From the NCBI GenBank assembly GCA_002162685.1, contig MAAQ01000002.1, forward strand, positions 124,001 to 188,000: DNA of 64,000 bases. Reading direction: 5' to 3'. A program made the position numbers and the translations under genes. Source of the stretch: Flavobacteriales bacterium 33_180_T64. GTDB taxonomy: Bacteria > Bacteroidota > Bacteroidia > Flavobacteriales > Flavobacteriaceae. The notes beneath the pieces were generated by a model. That model worked only from the letters and a program-made list of their open reading frames with translations. It searched no databases and had not been told where the DNA came from. This document shows positions 17,111 to 27,159 of this stretch, one piece after another; position 1 is the stretch's first letter, and each line of letters begins with the position of its first letter.

Positions 17111-19663
17111 ATGCAAACGCTTTCTTTTTTGAAATCTCACTTTTCTAAGATATTAATCTACGGTCTGATATGCACGACATTTTCGTGTAATATAATGAAG
17201 CGCGTTAAAAAAGATGATCATTTGCTAATCAGTAATACTGTTTTAGTAAATGATAAAAAAACCAAAAATGAAACCGTTAGCAATCTTATCTATCAAAAAC
17301 CAAATAGCACATTAATAGGTTTAGGGATCCCTTTACGTTTACACATCTATAATTTAGCCCGTCCAAATATAGATTCTATTTTAGATGCTAGGTACCGAAA
17401 CCCTGATGACCCAAATACAGGAGCAAAAAAATTATTATCGCTCAAGCAATATGAAGCATGGATAAAATCTAAAAAGAGTTTTAACTCTTGGCTTAGAAAA
17501 ACAGGTGAAGCTCCAGCTATTTATAATGAGTTACTTGCCGAAAAAACATCAAATGCCTTAAAAAAATACTACTTTAGTAAAGGATGGTGGAATGTTGAAA
17601 CCTCTTTTGAAACTAAAAAAGATACTAACCAAAGCGCTAGTGTTACTTATAAAGTAAACACAGGCGACCCTTTTATTTTAGATTCTATTAGAACACAAAT
17701 AAAAACTCCAATTATAGATTCTTTATATCGCTTAAGATTAGAAGAAGGTTCTTTAATAAAAAAAGGGCAACAATATGATCAAGATAATTTTGCAGCTGAA
17801 CGTGACCGATTAACTGAACAGCTTAGAAACTCAGGGTTTTATCATTTTGGTCAAGATTATATCACATTTGATTTAGACACTATTGGTACTAATAAAAAAA
17901 TCAACACTGATTTATTAATAACGAATCGCACAGTAAGAAGTGAAGATTCTATTTCACATGTACCATTTAAGGTATATAAAATTAAGGATGTCAACATCTA
18001 TACAGATTATAAAAATGAAAATCGTAATTCTATACTCTCAGATTCAATCCAATTTAAAGACTACAATCTTTATAGTTTTGATAAATTAAAGTACAGACCT
18101 AAAGCAATCACAGATGCTATTTTTATAAAAAAAGATGATGTATTTAAAGATCTAGATAGAACAAGGACCTATCGTTATTTAAGTGAGTTAAAAGCGTTTC
18201 GATATCCTAGAATAGAATATATAGAGAATGAAAATGATACAACATTAACTGCTAACGTTTATTTGGTTCCAAGGAAAAAATTCGAACTTACAAGTAGCTT
18301 TGAAGTCTCGCAAAGCAACATACAAACTGTAGGTTTTGCTTTTAGTACAGGTTTAATAATAAGAAATATATTTAGAGGTGCTGAAACTTTAGAAATTTCG
18401 GCTTTAGGAGCTATTGGTTCATCAAGAGATGCTTCAAATACGAAAGATCAATTTTTTGATATTAATGAACTAGGCGGGAATTTGAGGTTAAATATTCCTC
18501 GATTTTCTCTACCATTTAATACAGAAAAAATCATCCCGAAGTACATGTCACCAAGTACACGAATTAGTTTAGGCGCAACTAGTCAACGTAATATTGGATT
18601 AGACAAACAAGCTTTTACTGGAACCGTAAATTATAATTGGTATCCTTCAAAAAAAGTCACTAACAACCTTGATTTGTTTAATGTACAGTTTGTAAAAAAC
18701 CTCAATACAGCTAACTATTTTGGTGTCTATCAAAATTCTTACGATAGCCTAAATGAAATTGCTCAAGACATTAGTTATATTGCTGCTGGTGATGTCCTTG
18801 GTTTTCCTGATGGAGCAAATACTTTTATTTCAGATGTGACCAACAATAACACCTCATTAATTTCAACAGATGATGACTACATAACTGTAAATAATATCAA
18901 ACAACGTAAAGAACGACTCACTGAAGACAATCTTATATTTTCATCTAGTTTCAATTACATTAAAAATAGACGAGAAAACCTATTTGACAATGATTTTTCA
19001 ATTTTAAGACTACGACTAGAATTAGCAGGAAACCTATTATCTAATTTATCTAATGTATTTAATTTACCAAAAAATGAAGATGATAAATATGAAGTTTTTG
19101 ACGTACCATTCTCTCAGTATATTAAAACCGAAATAGATTATGTTAAACACTGGGATTTAGGTCGCAAAAATGAATTAGCCATACGTACTTACCTTGGTAT
19201 TGCTATACCCTACGGAAATTCAAATAGCATTCCATTTGCTGAGAGTTTTTTTGCTGGTGGACCTAATGATGTTAGAGCTTGGACGGCATACAACTTAGGA
19301 CCAGGCAGTTCAAAATCTACGAACGAATTTAATGAAGCTAATCTTAAGATAACACTTAGTGCTGAACAACGCTTTAATTTATTAGGCCGTTTTAATGGCG
19401 CTGTTTTTATCGATGCAGGAAATATCTGGAATGTATTTGACAATGTAGATGATGAAGCTGCTACTTTTGATAATTTTAGCTCGCTAAAAGATATTGCTGT
19501 AGGTTCTGGATTTGGTATTCGTTACGATTTCAGCTTTTTTGTTTTAAGAGGTGATATTGGTTTTAAAACTTATGATCCTTCAAGAGCGTTAGGAGATCGA
19601 TGGTTTAAAGATTCTAATTTCAGTAATGCGGTTTACAATATAGGTGTTAACTATCCTTTCTAG
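17111..19663 (+). CDS. tamL: TamL, lipid-anchored BamA/TamA-like outer-membrane protein
   Basis: An 850-residue Omp85-family protein. A lipobox-like end to the signal peptide (ICTTFSC, then NIMKRVKKDDHLL) distinguishes TamL of Bacteroidota from ordinary BamA and TamA. POTRA-type domains occupy roughly 35-370, with phrases such as SNTVLVNDKKTKNETV, and a 16-strand barrel fills the C-terminal half. The barrel has the conserved ending FDAGNIWN-like motif (FIDAGNIWNVF), SGFGIRYDF and the last strand NIGVNYPF. TamL has been linked in Flavobacterium to outer-membrane homeostasis, with a TamB partner encoded elsewhere. It is a single gene with its own -7 element. Confidence 0.85.
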   Translation: MQTLSFLKSHFSKILIYGLICTTFSCNIMKRVKKDDHLLISNTVLVNDKKTKNETVSNLIYQKPNSTLIGLGIPLRLHIYNLARPNIDSILDARYRNPDDPNTGAKKLLSLKQYEAWIKSKKSFNSWLRKTGEAPAIYNELLAEKTSNALKKYYFSKGWWNVETSFETKKDTNQSASVTYKVNTGDPFILDSIRTQIKTPIIDSLYRLRLEEGSLIKKGQQYDQDNFAAERDRLTEQLRNSGFYHFGQDYITFDLDTIGTNKKINTDLLITNRTVRSEDSISHVPFKVYKIKDVNIYTDYKNENRNSILSDSIQFKDYNLYSFDKLKYRPKAITDAIFIKKDDVFKDLDRTRTYRYLSELKAFRYPRIEYIENENDTTLTANVYLVPRKKFELTSSFEVSQSNIQTVGFAFSTGLIIRNIFRGAETLEISALGAIGSSRDASNTKDQFFDINELGGNLRLNIPRFSLPFNTEKIIPKYMSPSTRISLGATSQRNIGLDKQAFTGTVNYNWYPSKKVTNNLDLFNVQFVKNLNTANYFGVYQNSYDSLNEIAQDISYIAAGDVLGFPDGANTFISDVTNNNTSLISTDDDYITVNNIKQRKERLTEDNLIFSSSFNYIKNRRENLFDNDFSILRLRLELAGNLLSNLSNVFNLPKNEDDKYEVFDVPFSQYIKTEIDYVKHWDLGRKNELAIRTYLGIAIPYGNSNSIPFAESFFAGGPNDVRAWTAYNLGPGSSKSTNEFNEANLKITLSAEQRFNLLGRFNGAVFIDAGNIWNVFDNVDDEAATFDNFSSLKDIAVGSGFGIRYDFSFFVLRGDIGFKTYDPSRALGDRWFKDSNFSNAVYNIGVNYPF

Positions 19664-19752
19664 ACTATTTTTTTCTTTATTAGCGATAACGTTTGCGTTA
19701 ATTTAGCTCGCTTCAAACTCTTAAAAACCTCAAATATTAGTCAAATTTTACT

Positions 19753-19760
19753 TATTTTTG
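19753..19760 (+). promoter_or_regulatory. Promoter -7 element of fbaA
   Basis: TATTTTTG, an exact TAnnTTTG match 26 nt before the fbaA start. Confidence 0.5.
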
Positions 19761-19786
19761 ATTCTTAATTTATACAACTAAAAATC

Positions 19787-20854
19787 ATGAGTCATAATAT
19801 TAAAGCAGGAGTTGCTACAGGACGTGAAGTTCAAGATATTTTTAATCTAGCAAAAGAAAAAGGATTTGCTTTACCAGCAGTTAACGTTATTGGATCAAAT
19901 ACTATAAATGGTGTTTTAGAAACTGCTAAAGCATTAAATGCACCCGTAATTATTCAATTTTCAAATGGAGGCGGACAATTTAATGCTGGAAAAGGACTAA
20001 GTAATGATGACCAAAAAGCTGCAATTGCAGGTTCGGTAGCAGGCGCAAAACACGTTCACCTTATGGCTGAAGCTTATGGCGTTCCTGTTATTTTACATAC
20101 TGATCATTGTGCAAAAAAATTATTACCATGGATAGATGGTTTATTAGATGCAAGTGAACAACACTTCAAAGATACGGGGAAACCACTTTACAGTTCTCAT
20201 ATGATTGATTTATCTGAAGAACCTATCGAAGAAAACATAGACGTTTGTAAAACTTACCTTGAACGTATGAGCAAAATGGGTATGACTTTAGAAATAGAAT
20301 TAGGAATCACTGGTGGCGAAGAAGATGGTGTAGACAATACTGATGTTGATGATTCAAAATTATACACACAACCAGAAGAAGTTGCTTATGCTTATGAAGA
20401 GTTAAGTAAAGTAAGTGATCAATTTACTATTGCTGCAGCCTTCGGAAATGTACATGGTGTTTACAAACCTGGAAATGTAAAACTAACGCCTAAGATTCTT
20501 AAAAATTCTCAAGAGTTTTTATCTAAAAAACATGATTTACCGCATAATCATATTGATTTTGTATTCCATGGCGGATCTGGCTCTACTGTAGAAGAAATTA
20601 GAGAAGCTATTGGTTACGGTGTTATCAAGATGAACATTGATACTGATATGCAATATGCATTTATGAGTGGTGTTCGTGATTATATGGGAGAAAAAGTTGA
20701 GTTTTTAAAACATCAAATTGGAAATCCTGATGGCAATGATGTACCAAATAAAAAGTACTACGACCCAAGAGTTTGGCTCAGAAAAGGGGAAGATGCATTC
20801 GTAGAACGGTTAAAAAAAGCATTTGAAGACCTTAATAATGTAAATACTTTATAA
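19787..20854 (+). CDS. fbaA: Class II fructose-bisphosphate aldolase
   Basis: Zinc-dependent aldolase that cleaves fructose-1,6-bisphosphate in glycolysis and runs the reverse reaction in gluconeogenesis. The 355 residues match the E. coli FbaA (type A) length. Zinc and substrate motifs are visible: VILHTDHCAKKLLPW with the catalytic Asp and a zinc His, FGNVHGVYKPGNVKL, the phosphate-binding FVFHGGSGS, and VIKMNIDTDMQYA. It starts with MSHNIKAGVATG, as usual for the family. accD follows 35 nt downstream with its own promoter element overlapping the fbaA stop codon. Confidence 0.97.
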   Translation: MSHNIKAGVATGREVQDIFNLAKEKGFALPAVNVIGSNTINGVLETAKALNAPVIIQFSNGGGQFNAGKGLSNDDQKAAIAGSVAGAKHVHLMAEAYGVPVILHTDHCAKKLLPWIDGLLDASEQHFKDTGKPLYSSHMIDLSEEPIEENIDVCKTYLERMSKMGMTLEIELGITGGEEDGVDNTDVDDSKLYTQPEEVAYAYEELSKVSDQFTIAAAFGNVHGVYKPGNVKLTPKILKNSQEFLSKKHDLPHNHIDFVFHGGSGSTVEEIREAIGYGVIKMNIDTDMQYAFMSGVRDYMGEKVEFLKHQIGNPDGNDVPNKKYYDPRVWLRKGEDAFVERLKKAFEDLNNVNTL

Positions 20855-20859
20855 CTTTG
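20852..20859 (+). promoter_or_regulatory. Promoter -7 element of accD overlapping the fbaA stop
   Basis: TAACTTTG matches TAnnTTTG exactly and its first three bases are the fbaA stop codon TAA, so accD can be transcribed independently of fbaA. Confidence 0.55.
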
Positions 20860-20889
20860 CACCACTAACTACTAATTAAATTTTTTTTA

Positions 20890-21747
20890 ATGTCTTGGTT
20901 TAAAAGAAAAGATAAGGGAATACAAACGTCTACCGAAGAGAAAAAAGACACACCTAAAGGGCTGTGGTACAAATCTCCAACTGGAAAGATTGTTGACACA
21001 AAAGAATTAGAGCAAAACTTTTATGTAAGTCCAGAAGATGGCTATCATGTTAGAATTGGGAGTAAAGAATATTTCGAAATTTTATTTGATGATAATACAT
21101 TTAAAGAATTAGATGCTTCTTTAACATCAAAAGATCCTTTAAAATTTGAGGATACTAAAAAATATCCAGACCGATTAAAAGCTGCAACCGAAAAAACCAA
21201 TTTGAAAGATGCGGTGAAGACAGCAGTTGGAAAATCTAAAGGGAAAGATTTAGTTATTGCTTGTATGGATTTTTCTTTTATTGGAGGTTCTATGGGATCT
21301 GTTGTAGGAGAAAAAATTGCTAGAGCTGCAAATTATGCTTTAAAAAATAAAATACCATTTATGATTATCTCCAAATCTGGAGGTGCACGTATGATGGAAG
21401 CTGCATTATCGCTTATGCAATTAGCAAAAACATCGGTAATGTTAGCGCAATTAGCAGATGCAGGAATTCCATATATCTCATTATGTACAGATCCAACCAC
21501 TGGTGGTACAACAGCATCATTTGCGATGTTAGGAGACATTAATATTAGTGAGCCTGGCGCTTTAATTGGATTTGCTGGACCAAGAATTGTACGTGATACT
21601 ACAGGAAAAGAATTACCTGAAGGATTTCAAACTTCTGAGTTTTTATTAGAGCATGGGTTCTTAGATTTCATTACACATCGTAAAGAATTAAAAAACAAAG
21701 TCAACTTATATATCGATTTGGTTACAAATCAACCGTTGAGAGCATAA
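20890..21747 (+). CDS. accD: Acetyl-CoA carboxylase carboxyltransferase beta subunit, zinc ribbon lost
   Basis: Beta half of the carboxyltransferase that moves CO2 from biotin carboxyl carrier protein to acetyl-CoA, committing carbon to fatty acid synthesis. The crotonase-like core is clear: [50 protein letters not shown] and IGFAGPRIV. The N-terminal region that in most AccD proteins is a four-cysteine zinc ribbon aligns in order, but every cysteine is replaced. LWYKSPTGK (Ser29, Gly32) and [13 protein letters not shown] (Ser47, Asp50) stand where C-x2-C pairs are expected. The rest of the ribbon scaffold is kept. accA is not in the window. Confidence 0.95.
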   Translation: MSWFKRKDKGIQTSTEEKKDTPKGLWYKSPTGKIVDTKELEQNFYVSPEDGYHVRIGSKEYFEILFDDNTFKELDASLTSKDPLKFEDTKKYPDRLKAATEKTNLKDAVKTAVGKSKGKDLVIACMDFSFIGGSMGSVVGEKIARAANYALKNKIPFMIISKSGGARMMEAALSLMQLAKTSVMLAQLADAGIPYISLCTDPTTGGTTASFAMLGDINISEPGALIGFAGPRIVRDTTGKELPEGFQTSEFLLEHGFLDFITHRKELKNKVNLYIDLVTNQPLRA

Positions 21748-21771
21748 CCGCTTAAAACAATACTAAAATTG

Positions 21772-21808
21772 AACCTCATTAGTTATAAAACTAGTGAGGT
21801 TTTTTTTG
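21772..21808 (+). terminator. Terminator of accD
   Basis: AACCTCATTAGTT / AACTAGTGAGGTT stem (one G-U pair) followed by eight T. Confidence 0.9.
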
Positions 21809-21871
21809 CTTTTTATAAAAAACAAAGAACTTTTATTTATAGTCAACGCTTAAAATTTTAGTTAAAAAACT

Positions 21872-21901
21872 AAAAAGGTGCACCAATTGGCACGCCTTTT
21901 T
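21872..21901 (-). terminator. Terminator of the minus-strand lipoprotein
   Basis: AAAAAGGTGC / GCACGCCTTTTT imperfect hairpin just past the stop of the gene at 21919; on the minus strand it ends in a T-run. Confidence 0.65.
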
Positions 21902-21918
21902 AAATTCTAAAACATAAA

Positions 21919-22755
21919 CTAGTTTAAAGTGACAGCAATCACATTTCCATTATTACTAGTAAAGGTTGCTTGATTATCACAGTCACCTGTACCATAATCA
22001 AATGTTCCACCAAAATTTGTACGTTGTACATCTATACTTCCACTTACGAAGTAGAAACAAATAACTTCGCGACGTAATGGCGTAAGCACTTCATAACTAT
22101 GGGTATTCCCATTTACAAATGTCGTTTCCCAATTTCCAGTAACTTCAAATATATTATCACTAAAAACGCCACTTCCAAAACCTTCAACCCATTCTCTAAT
22201 TCTTAAACCTTCTCTACTCGCTTGCGCACCATTTGGCCAAATCACAGTAAGACCTAAGGTATGTGTAAACTGAGGATTTCCATTTTCATTAGATAATTCT
22301 TTGAGTAAGGTTTTAGTTCCTATGATGTTTTTTGCATCAAAGAAAAAATCGACTAAACTATAAGTAATTAAGATTTCTTGTGCCTCAGGATCTCTTGTAT
22401 ATGAAAATATAATTTGTCCTTTAAGTAAGTGTCCATGTACAATACAACCTTCAGTTCCAAAATCAACCGTCACTTCTCTAAATCCTTGTTGTGCAACAAC
22501 AGTAACCGTTACACATTCTGGCAATCCAGATTGTTGTCCATCAGTTCGATCTGCATCACTAATCTCCTGTTCTTCATAAGCATCGATGACAACATCACCA
22601 ACAACATTTGTTGCAGCATCAATTTCGGAAGATAATCTTACTTCAGAAATTTCTACATTTTGTTCTTCGTCTATAGCAGAATCGTCATTGCTACAATTTG
22701 TAAATGTCAACCCTAAAACCACAAAGGCTAACATCATTTTTCTCATTGCGTTCAT
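21919..22755 (-). CDS. Hypothetical lipoprotein
   Basis: 278 residues with a lipoprotein signal: the lipobox is TFTNC, then SNDDSAIDEEQ, the acidic post-cysteine stretch that in Flavobacteria favours outer-membrane or surface location. The rest is beta-rich, with phrases such as CVTVTVVAQQGFREVTVDFGTEGC and NWETTFVNGNTHSYEV repeated in style, and several cysteines that could pair. No enzyme motif is visible. It is a single gene with its own terminator, divergent from rpsO. Function unknown. Confidence 0.8.
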   Translation of the reverse strand: MNAMRKMMLAFVVLGLTFTNCSNDDSAIDEEQNVEISEVRLSSEIDAATNVVGDVVIDAYEEQEISDADRTDGQQSGLPECVTVTVVAQQGFREVTVDFGTEGCIVHGHLLKGQIIFSYTRDPEAQEILITYSLVDFFFDAKNIIGTKTLLKELSNENGNPQFTHTLGLTVIWPNGAQASREGLRIREWVEGFGSGVFSDNIFEVTGNWETTFVNGNTHSYEVLTPLRREVICFYFVSGSIDVQRTNFGGTFDYGTGDCDNQATFTSNNGNVIAVTLN

Positions 22756-22871
22756 AATTAAATTTTTAATGTTAATATGATGTTAAGACCAATAAAAATC
22801 AAAAACGTTTAAAATCGAGTTAAAAAAATCAAAACTAAGGGTGTGAATCGTTATAAACATTTAAAAATTAC

Positions 22872-22879
22872 TATATTTG
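22872..22879 (+). promoter_or_regulatory. Promoter -7 element of rpsO
   Basis: TATATTTG, an exact TAnnTTTG match. The predicted transcript has a leader of roughly 50 nt before the rpsO ATG at 22935. Confidence 0.65.
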
Positions 22880-22934
22880 CCGCTTGAAAGAAAGACTTTC
22901 AACGTACATAAAAATCATTTACAATAATATTAGC

Positions 22935-23204
22935 ATGTATTTAGATCAAAAAGAAAAAGAAGCCATCTTTAAGAAACATGGCAAAAATGCAAAAGACACT
23001 GGAACTGCAGAAGGTCAAATCGCATTATTTACTTACAGAATTAACTACCTAACAGAACACTTAAAACAAAATCGTAAAGATTATAATACAGAACGTTCGT
23101 TAGTAAAGTTAGTAGGTAAAAGACGAAGCTTACTAGATTACTTAACTAAGAAAGATGTCTTAAGATATCGTGCGATAGTTAAAGAATTAGGATTAAGAAA
23201 ATAA
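22935..23204 (+). CDS. rpsO: 30S ribosomal protein S15 (uS15)
   Basis: 89 residues, the standard S15 length, starting MYLDQKEKEAIFKKHGKN. The open frame extends upstream to an ATG at 22884, but that head lies in the leader just after the promoter and is not part of the family. The conserved DTGTAEGQIALFT, INYLTEHLK and RSLLDYLTKKD...RYRAIVKELGLRK segments are present. S15 binds the central domain of 16S rRNA early in 30S assembly. As in many bacteria, pnp lies directly downstream, but here a strong terminator separates them. Confidence 0.97.
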   Translation: MYLDQKEKEAIFKKHGKNAKDTGTAEGQIALFTYRINYLTEHLKQNRKDYNTERSLVKLVGKRRSLLDYLTKKDVLRYRAIVKELGLRK

Positions 23205-23208
23205 TATC

Positions 23209-23235
23209 AAAGAGGCTTCGTGCCTCTTTTTTTTA
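23209..23235 (+). terminator. Terminator of rpsO
   Basis: AAAGAGGC / GCCTCTTT perfect 8-bp stem with a TTCGT loop and a following T-run. Confidence 0.92.
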
Positions 23236-23407
23236 TATCACTAACTCTCACGATAGAGTATAACAATCGTAAATAAGAAGCTAATTACAGTTTTTCATTG
23301 GTCAAGACATTATTTAATGTCACACAACAACAACTACAACAACACAACGATCATTGTTTAACATTATTCTGGTATTAAAAATTATCAGAATTAGAATTAA
23401 AAAATTT

Positions 23408-25666
23408 ATGATTCCAAAAGTATTTAGAGAGGTCATAGACCTTGGTGACGGAAGAGAAATTTCTATCGAAACCGGAAAATTAGCAAAACAAGCGCATGGT
23501 AGCGTTGTTGTTCAATCTGGAAAATGTATGTTATTATGTACAGTTGTTTCCAATTACAGGCAAAGTCCAGTAGATTTTTTACCTCTTACAGTAGATTATA
23601 GAGAAAAATTTGCTGCTGCTGGTCGTTATCCTGGAGGTTTCTTCAAAAGAGAAGCAAGACCAAGTGATGGTGAAGTATTAACGATGCGTTTAGTAGATCG
23701 TGTATTACGTCCATTATTTCCAAAAGATTACCACTCTGAAACACAGGTGATGATCCAATTAATGTCTCATGATGACGATGTGATGCCAGATGCAATGGCA
23801 GCATTTGCAGCTTCGGCAGCGATTCAATTATCAGATTTTCCTTTTGAGTGTCCAATTTCTGAAGCTAGAGTTGGTCGTGTAAATGGTGAATTTGTTATCA
23901 ATCCAACAAGAGCTCAATTATTAGAATCTGATATCGATATGATGATTGGAGCTTCTGCTGATTCAGTAATGATGGTTGAAGGTGAGATGGATGAGATTTC
24001 TGAAGAAGAAATGACAGAAGCAATAAAATTTGCTCATGAAGCCATTAAAGATCAATGTGCTGCTCAAGTAAGATTAGCTGAAGCGTTTGGCAAAAAAGAA
24101 GTTCGTGACTATGAAGGAGAACGAGAAGATGACGATTTAGCAAAAAAAGTGCATGATATGGCATACGACAAAGTATATGCTATAGCAAAAGCGGGATCTT
24201 CTAAACATGAAAGAACTGCTGCATTTGAAGACATAAAAACAGAAATAAAAGCAACATTCTCTGAAGAAGAATTAGAAGATTTTGGTGATTTAGTTTCTAA
24301 ATATTATCGTAAAGCTGAAAAAGCGGCGATTCGTGATTTAACCTTAAATGAAGGCTTACGTTTAGATGGACGTAAAACTACTGATATTAGACCAATTTGG
24401 TGTGAAGTAGATTATTTACCATCTACACATGGTTCTTCAATATTTACTCGTGGAGAAACACAAGCTTTAGCAACTGTAACTTTAGGAACGTCTAGAGATG
24501 CTAATCAAATAGATATGCCATCGTTTGAAGGCGAAGAGCGTTTCTACTTACATTATAACTTCCCTCCTTTTTGTACAGGTGAAGCACGGCCTATTCGTGG
24601 AACATCACGTAGAGAAGTTGGACATGGTAATTTAGCACAACGTGCTTTAAAAGGTATGATTCCTGAGGATTGTCCTTATACTGTTCGTGTTGTATCTGAA
24701 GTATTAGAATCTAATGGGTCGTCTTCTATGGCAACCGTTTGTTCTGGAACAATGGCACTTATGGATGCTGGAGTACAAATGAAAAAACCAGTTTCTGGTA
24801 TTGCGATGGGATTAATTTCTGATGCAGATTCTGGAAACTATGCTGTATTATCTGATATTTTAGGTGATGAAGATCATTTAGGTGATATGGATTTTAAAGT
24901 TACTGGTACTGCAGATGGTATTACGGCTTGTCAAATGGACATTAAAGTAAAAGGGCTTTCTTATGAAATTCTTGTTAATGCTTTAAACCAAGCTCGTGAT
25001 GGTCGTTTACATATACTTGAAAAAATAACGGATACTATTGCTGCTCCTAATGCAGATGTAAAAGAGCATTCTCCAAAAATGATTACTAGAAGAGTTCCTA
25101 ATGACTTTATTGGTGCATTAATTGGTCCTGGTGGAAAAGTAATTCAAGAAATGCAAAAAGAAACTGGAACGACTATTGTAATTAATGAAGATCCAGTTAC
25201 TGAAGAAGGTATCGTAGAAATTTTAGGTGTAGGTAATGAAGGTATTGATGCTGTGATGGCAAAAATAGATTCTATCTTATTTAAACCTCAAGTAGGAAGC
25301 GTTTACGAAGTAAAAGTAATTAAGATGCTTGATTTTGGTGCTGTTGTAGAATATATGGAAGCTCCAGGAAATGAAGTATTATTACATGTAAGTGAACTCG
25401 CTTGGGAACGTACAGAAAATGTATCTGATGTTGTAAACATGGGAGACGTGTTTGATGTAAAGTACTTTGGGCAAGATCCAAGAACACGCAAAGAGAAAGT
25501 TTCTCGTAAAGCAATTTTACCAAAACCTGAAGGTTATGTCGCTAGACCACCTAGAGATAATAACAGAAATGGTAATGGAGGGCGTGATAATCGTGGTAGA
25601 GATAATCGCGGACGTGATAATCGTCGTGATGATCGTAAACCAAGAGAAGACAAGAAAGAAGATTAA
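23408..25666 (+). CDS. pnp: Polyribonucleotide nucleotidyltransferase (PNPase)
   Basis: A 3'-5' phosphorolytic exoribonuclease of RNA turnover. From the ATG at 23408 ([18 protein letters not shown]) it is 752 residues; the frame reaches 23354, but that head is Ile/Arg-rich leader. Two RNase PH domains carry [16 protein letters not shown] and [17 protein letters not shown] with [14 protein letters not shown] domain follows with the GxxG loop in [10 protein letters not shown], then an S1 domain around [22 protein letters not shown]. After the S1 domain is an Arg/Asn/Asp/Gly-rich tail with tandem RDNRG units (about 15 nt per unit in DNA, 25578-25635), a likely disordered RNA-contact tail. A decayed partial copy of this gene lies at 28479-28742. 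Confidence 0.97.
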   Translation: MIPKVFREVIDLGDGREISIETGKLAKQAHGSVVVQSGKCMLLCTVVSNYRQSPVDFLPLTVDYREKFAAAGRYPGGFFKREARPSDGEVLTMRLVDRVLRPLFPKDYHSETQVMIQLMSHDDDVMPDAMAAFAASAAIQLSDFPFECPISEARVGRVNGEFVINPTRAQLLESDIDMMIGASADSVMMVEGEMDEISEEEMTEAIKFAHEAIKDQCAAQVRLAEAFGKKEVRDYEGEREDDDLAKKVHDMAYDKVYAIAKAGSSKHERTAAFEDIKTEIKATFSEEELEDFGDLVSKYYRKAEKAAIRDLTLNEGLRLDGRKTTDIRPIWCEVDYLPSTHGSSIFTRGETQALATVTLGTSRDANQIDMPSFEGEERFYLHYNFPPFCTGEARPIRGTSRREVGHGNLAQRALKGMIPEDCPYTVRVVSEVLESNGSSSMATVCSGTMALMDAGVQMKKPVSGIAMGLISDADSGNYAVLSDILGDEDHLGDMDFKVTGTADGITACQMDIKVKGLSYEILVNALNQARDGRLHILEKITDTIAAPNADVKEHSPKMITRRVPNDFIGALIGPGGKVIQEMQKETGTTIVINEDPVTEEGIVEILGVGNEGIDAVMAKIDSILFKPQVGSVYEVKVIKMLDFGAVVEYMEAPGNEVLLHVSELAWERTENVSDVVNMGDVFDVKYFGQDPRTRKEKVSRKAILPKPEGYVARPPRDNNRNGNGGRDNRGRDNRGRDNRRDDRKPREDKKED

Positions 25667-25691
25667 TTTCTTTTTAACTCTTAATATATTT

Positions 25692-25722
25692 AAAAGCCCA
25701 TCAAATTTTGATGGGCTTTTTT
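25692..25722 (+). terminator. Terminator of pnp
   Basis: AAAAGCCCATCA / TGATGGGCTTTT hairpin with T-run. A near-identical copy recurs at 28709-28739. Confidence 0.92.
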
Positions 25723-25740
25723 GTAATCTAGATGATTATT

Positions 25741-26268
25741 TTAATTTGTTGCTTGAACTAGAACATACTGAAGTATTTCTCTAAGCTTTAATCGATATAC
25801 TTCCAGATTACCAGTAATAATAAACTTTTCTTTTTTCGTTCCTGCCAGAGCTCCAACCCCTGTCCCTAAAACACCAAACACTACAGCTCCCATAGCTACT
25901 TTTTCTTCTTTAGAAAAACTTACAAGACCTCCTTCATCGTCTCCACTAATCAATCCAAGCAAGCCTCCAAAAGCAACTCCTACTCCACATCCAATTAAAA
26001 TACTATTTCCTATTTTTCCTTTTCTTCTTATTTTAAGTTCATCAATATCATCAGCATTAATGATAATTGGATTTTCTAGGTCAAGAGTATTATTAATTAC
26101 CTTAATTCCAATTTCGTTAGCTGAATATAAATTCCCTTTTATCTTTGACCCATCCAACAAAGTAACCCATACTTTATGGACCTTTACTTTACTGGTTGTA
26201 TTCTGCGCGCTCATTACTAAGGAAAATAATAAAGTTCCAATCAGCGATATTTTTAATATTGTTTTCAT
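25741..26268 (-). CDS. Hypothetical secreted or envelope protein with glycine-rich hydrophobic pair
   Basis: 175 residues with a Sec signal peptide (1-21, ending VMSAQ). An acidic/basic beta-rich part (KVWVTLLDGSKIKGNLYSAN ... ADDIDELKIRRKGK) follows, then two Gly-rich hydrophobic segments: ILIGCGVGVAFGGLLGLI and VAMGAVVFGVLGTGVGALAG. These resemble a glycine-zipper hairpin that could insert in a membrane. The first half, with a strand giving 'DGSKIKGNL', resembles small SH3-like/LSm-like envelope domains, but this is only an impression. It lies between intact pnp and its decayed copy, in the same direction as the next lipoprotein. Confidence 0.7.
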   Translation of the reverse strand: MKTILKISLIGTLLFSLVMSAQNTTSKVKVHKVWVTLLDGSKIKGNLYSANEIGIKVINNTLDLENPIIINADDIDELKIRRKGKIGNSILIGCGVGVAFGGLLGLISGDDEGGLVSFSKEEKVAMGAVVFGVLGTGVGALAGTKKEKFIITGNLEVYRLKLREILQYVLVQATN

Positions 26269-26385
26269 AATGCTTGTTTTTAGTAAGTTTTTATTCTAAA
26301 TGTTTCTTTTTAGCGGAGATAATATCTTAATCCCTTACTTTATGTTTCATTTATTATAGTTAAATATCAGTGCATGCTGTTGTTT

Positions 26386-27159
26386 TTAAAGTCTATAGGT
26401 AAGTCCAATTTTTGTAGATTTTATATCTCCTTCTCCACTTTCAAAAACAGCATGCAAAGTGCATTTGTTAAATGTAAATCCAAACGTAATACCACTAAAA
26501 CCAGTTACACCACTATACAGCTCAGTATTTTTATAATTCAATAAATCACCAATATAAAAGCCAAAAGTAAAAGATCCACCATCTTTAGTTTTAAAAACAT
26601 ATTCAGAATATAGTTGATAAGTAAACATAGATTTTTGGTTCGCAATTGTAAGCCCTCCATCATTATTAGCAATTAATTTCGCCAATTTATCTTGATATGG
26701 TCCAAACTCATTGAGATAAGTAAACTCTAGACCTACAAACCTCCAATCTACTTTAGGTCGTGTATAGGTGTAATTTATTCCGGATTTAAAATTGATGGTA
26801 TAAAAACTTTTCTTTTCTTCATCAACAATAAGATTCTCATAGCCTTCCTTAAATTTATAAGTTCCATAAGTCGCTCCAAATCCATAATAAAAATTATAAA
26901 AACGACCAGTAGTACTTCTATGAACATTTAAAGCTGCAATGATTTTCGTGTCATCAAAATCCCCTCCATCTTGTAAATGTTCTCCAAAACTTAGGTCTCC
27001 AGAAACATAGGTGGCCGACTTCTTTTTATCTAAATAATGTGGTTTTTCTGTATAAGATTTCATAGAACCATAAGACCCAGTGGTATAAACTCTCCTAGAT
27101 CCGCATGAGTAAACAAATAGTAATAGAGCAACGAGTGTTAGTTTGAATATTGTTTTCAT
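26386..27159 (-). CDS. Hypothetical lipoprotein, possible outer-membrane barrel
   Basis: 257 residues with the lipobox LLFVYSC (Cys19) and then GSRRVYTTGSYGSMK. The remainder is rich in aromatic, alternating strands (FYNFYYGFGATYGTYKF, FYTINFKSGINYTYTRP, GFTFNKCTLHAVFES) and ends KIGLTYRL. That pattern fits a small beta-barrel or beta-sandwich envelope protein. It shares a signal-peptide style (MKTIFKLTLVALLLF) with the 175-residue neighbour, and the two are probably one transcript. No known function. Confidence 0.72.
   Translation of the reverse strand: MKTIFKLTLVALLLFVYSCGSRRVYTTGSYGSMKSYTEKPHYLDKKKSATYVSGDLSFGEHLQDGGDFDDTKIIAALNVHRSTTGRFYNFYYGFGATYGTYKFKEGYENLIVDEEKKSFYTINFKSGINYTYTRPKVDWRFVGLEFTYLNEFGPYQDKLAKLIANNDGGLTIANQKSMFTYQLYSEYVFKTKDGGSFTFGFYIGDLLNYKNTELYSGVTGFSGITFGFTFNKCTLHAVFESGEGDIKSTKIGLTYRL

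Noticed and set aside
25578-25635. 15-nt tandem repeats resembling a small repeat array
   Set aside because: They are in frame inside pnp and encode the RDNRG tail; there are no spacers as in CRISPR.
25467-25784. Overlapping 105-codon frame over the pnp 3' end
   Set aside because: It is an out-of-frame reading of the PNPase S1 domain and Arg-rich tail and runs through the terminator.
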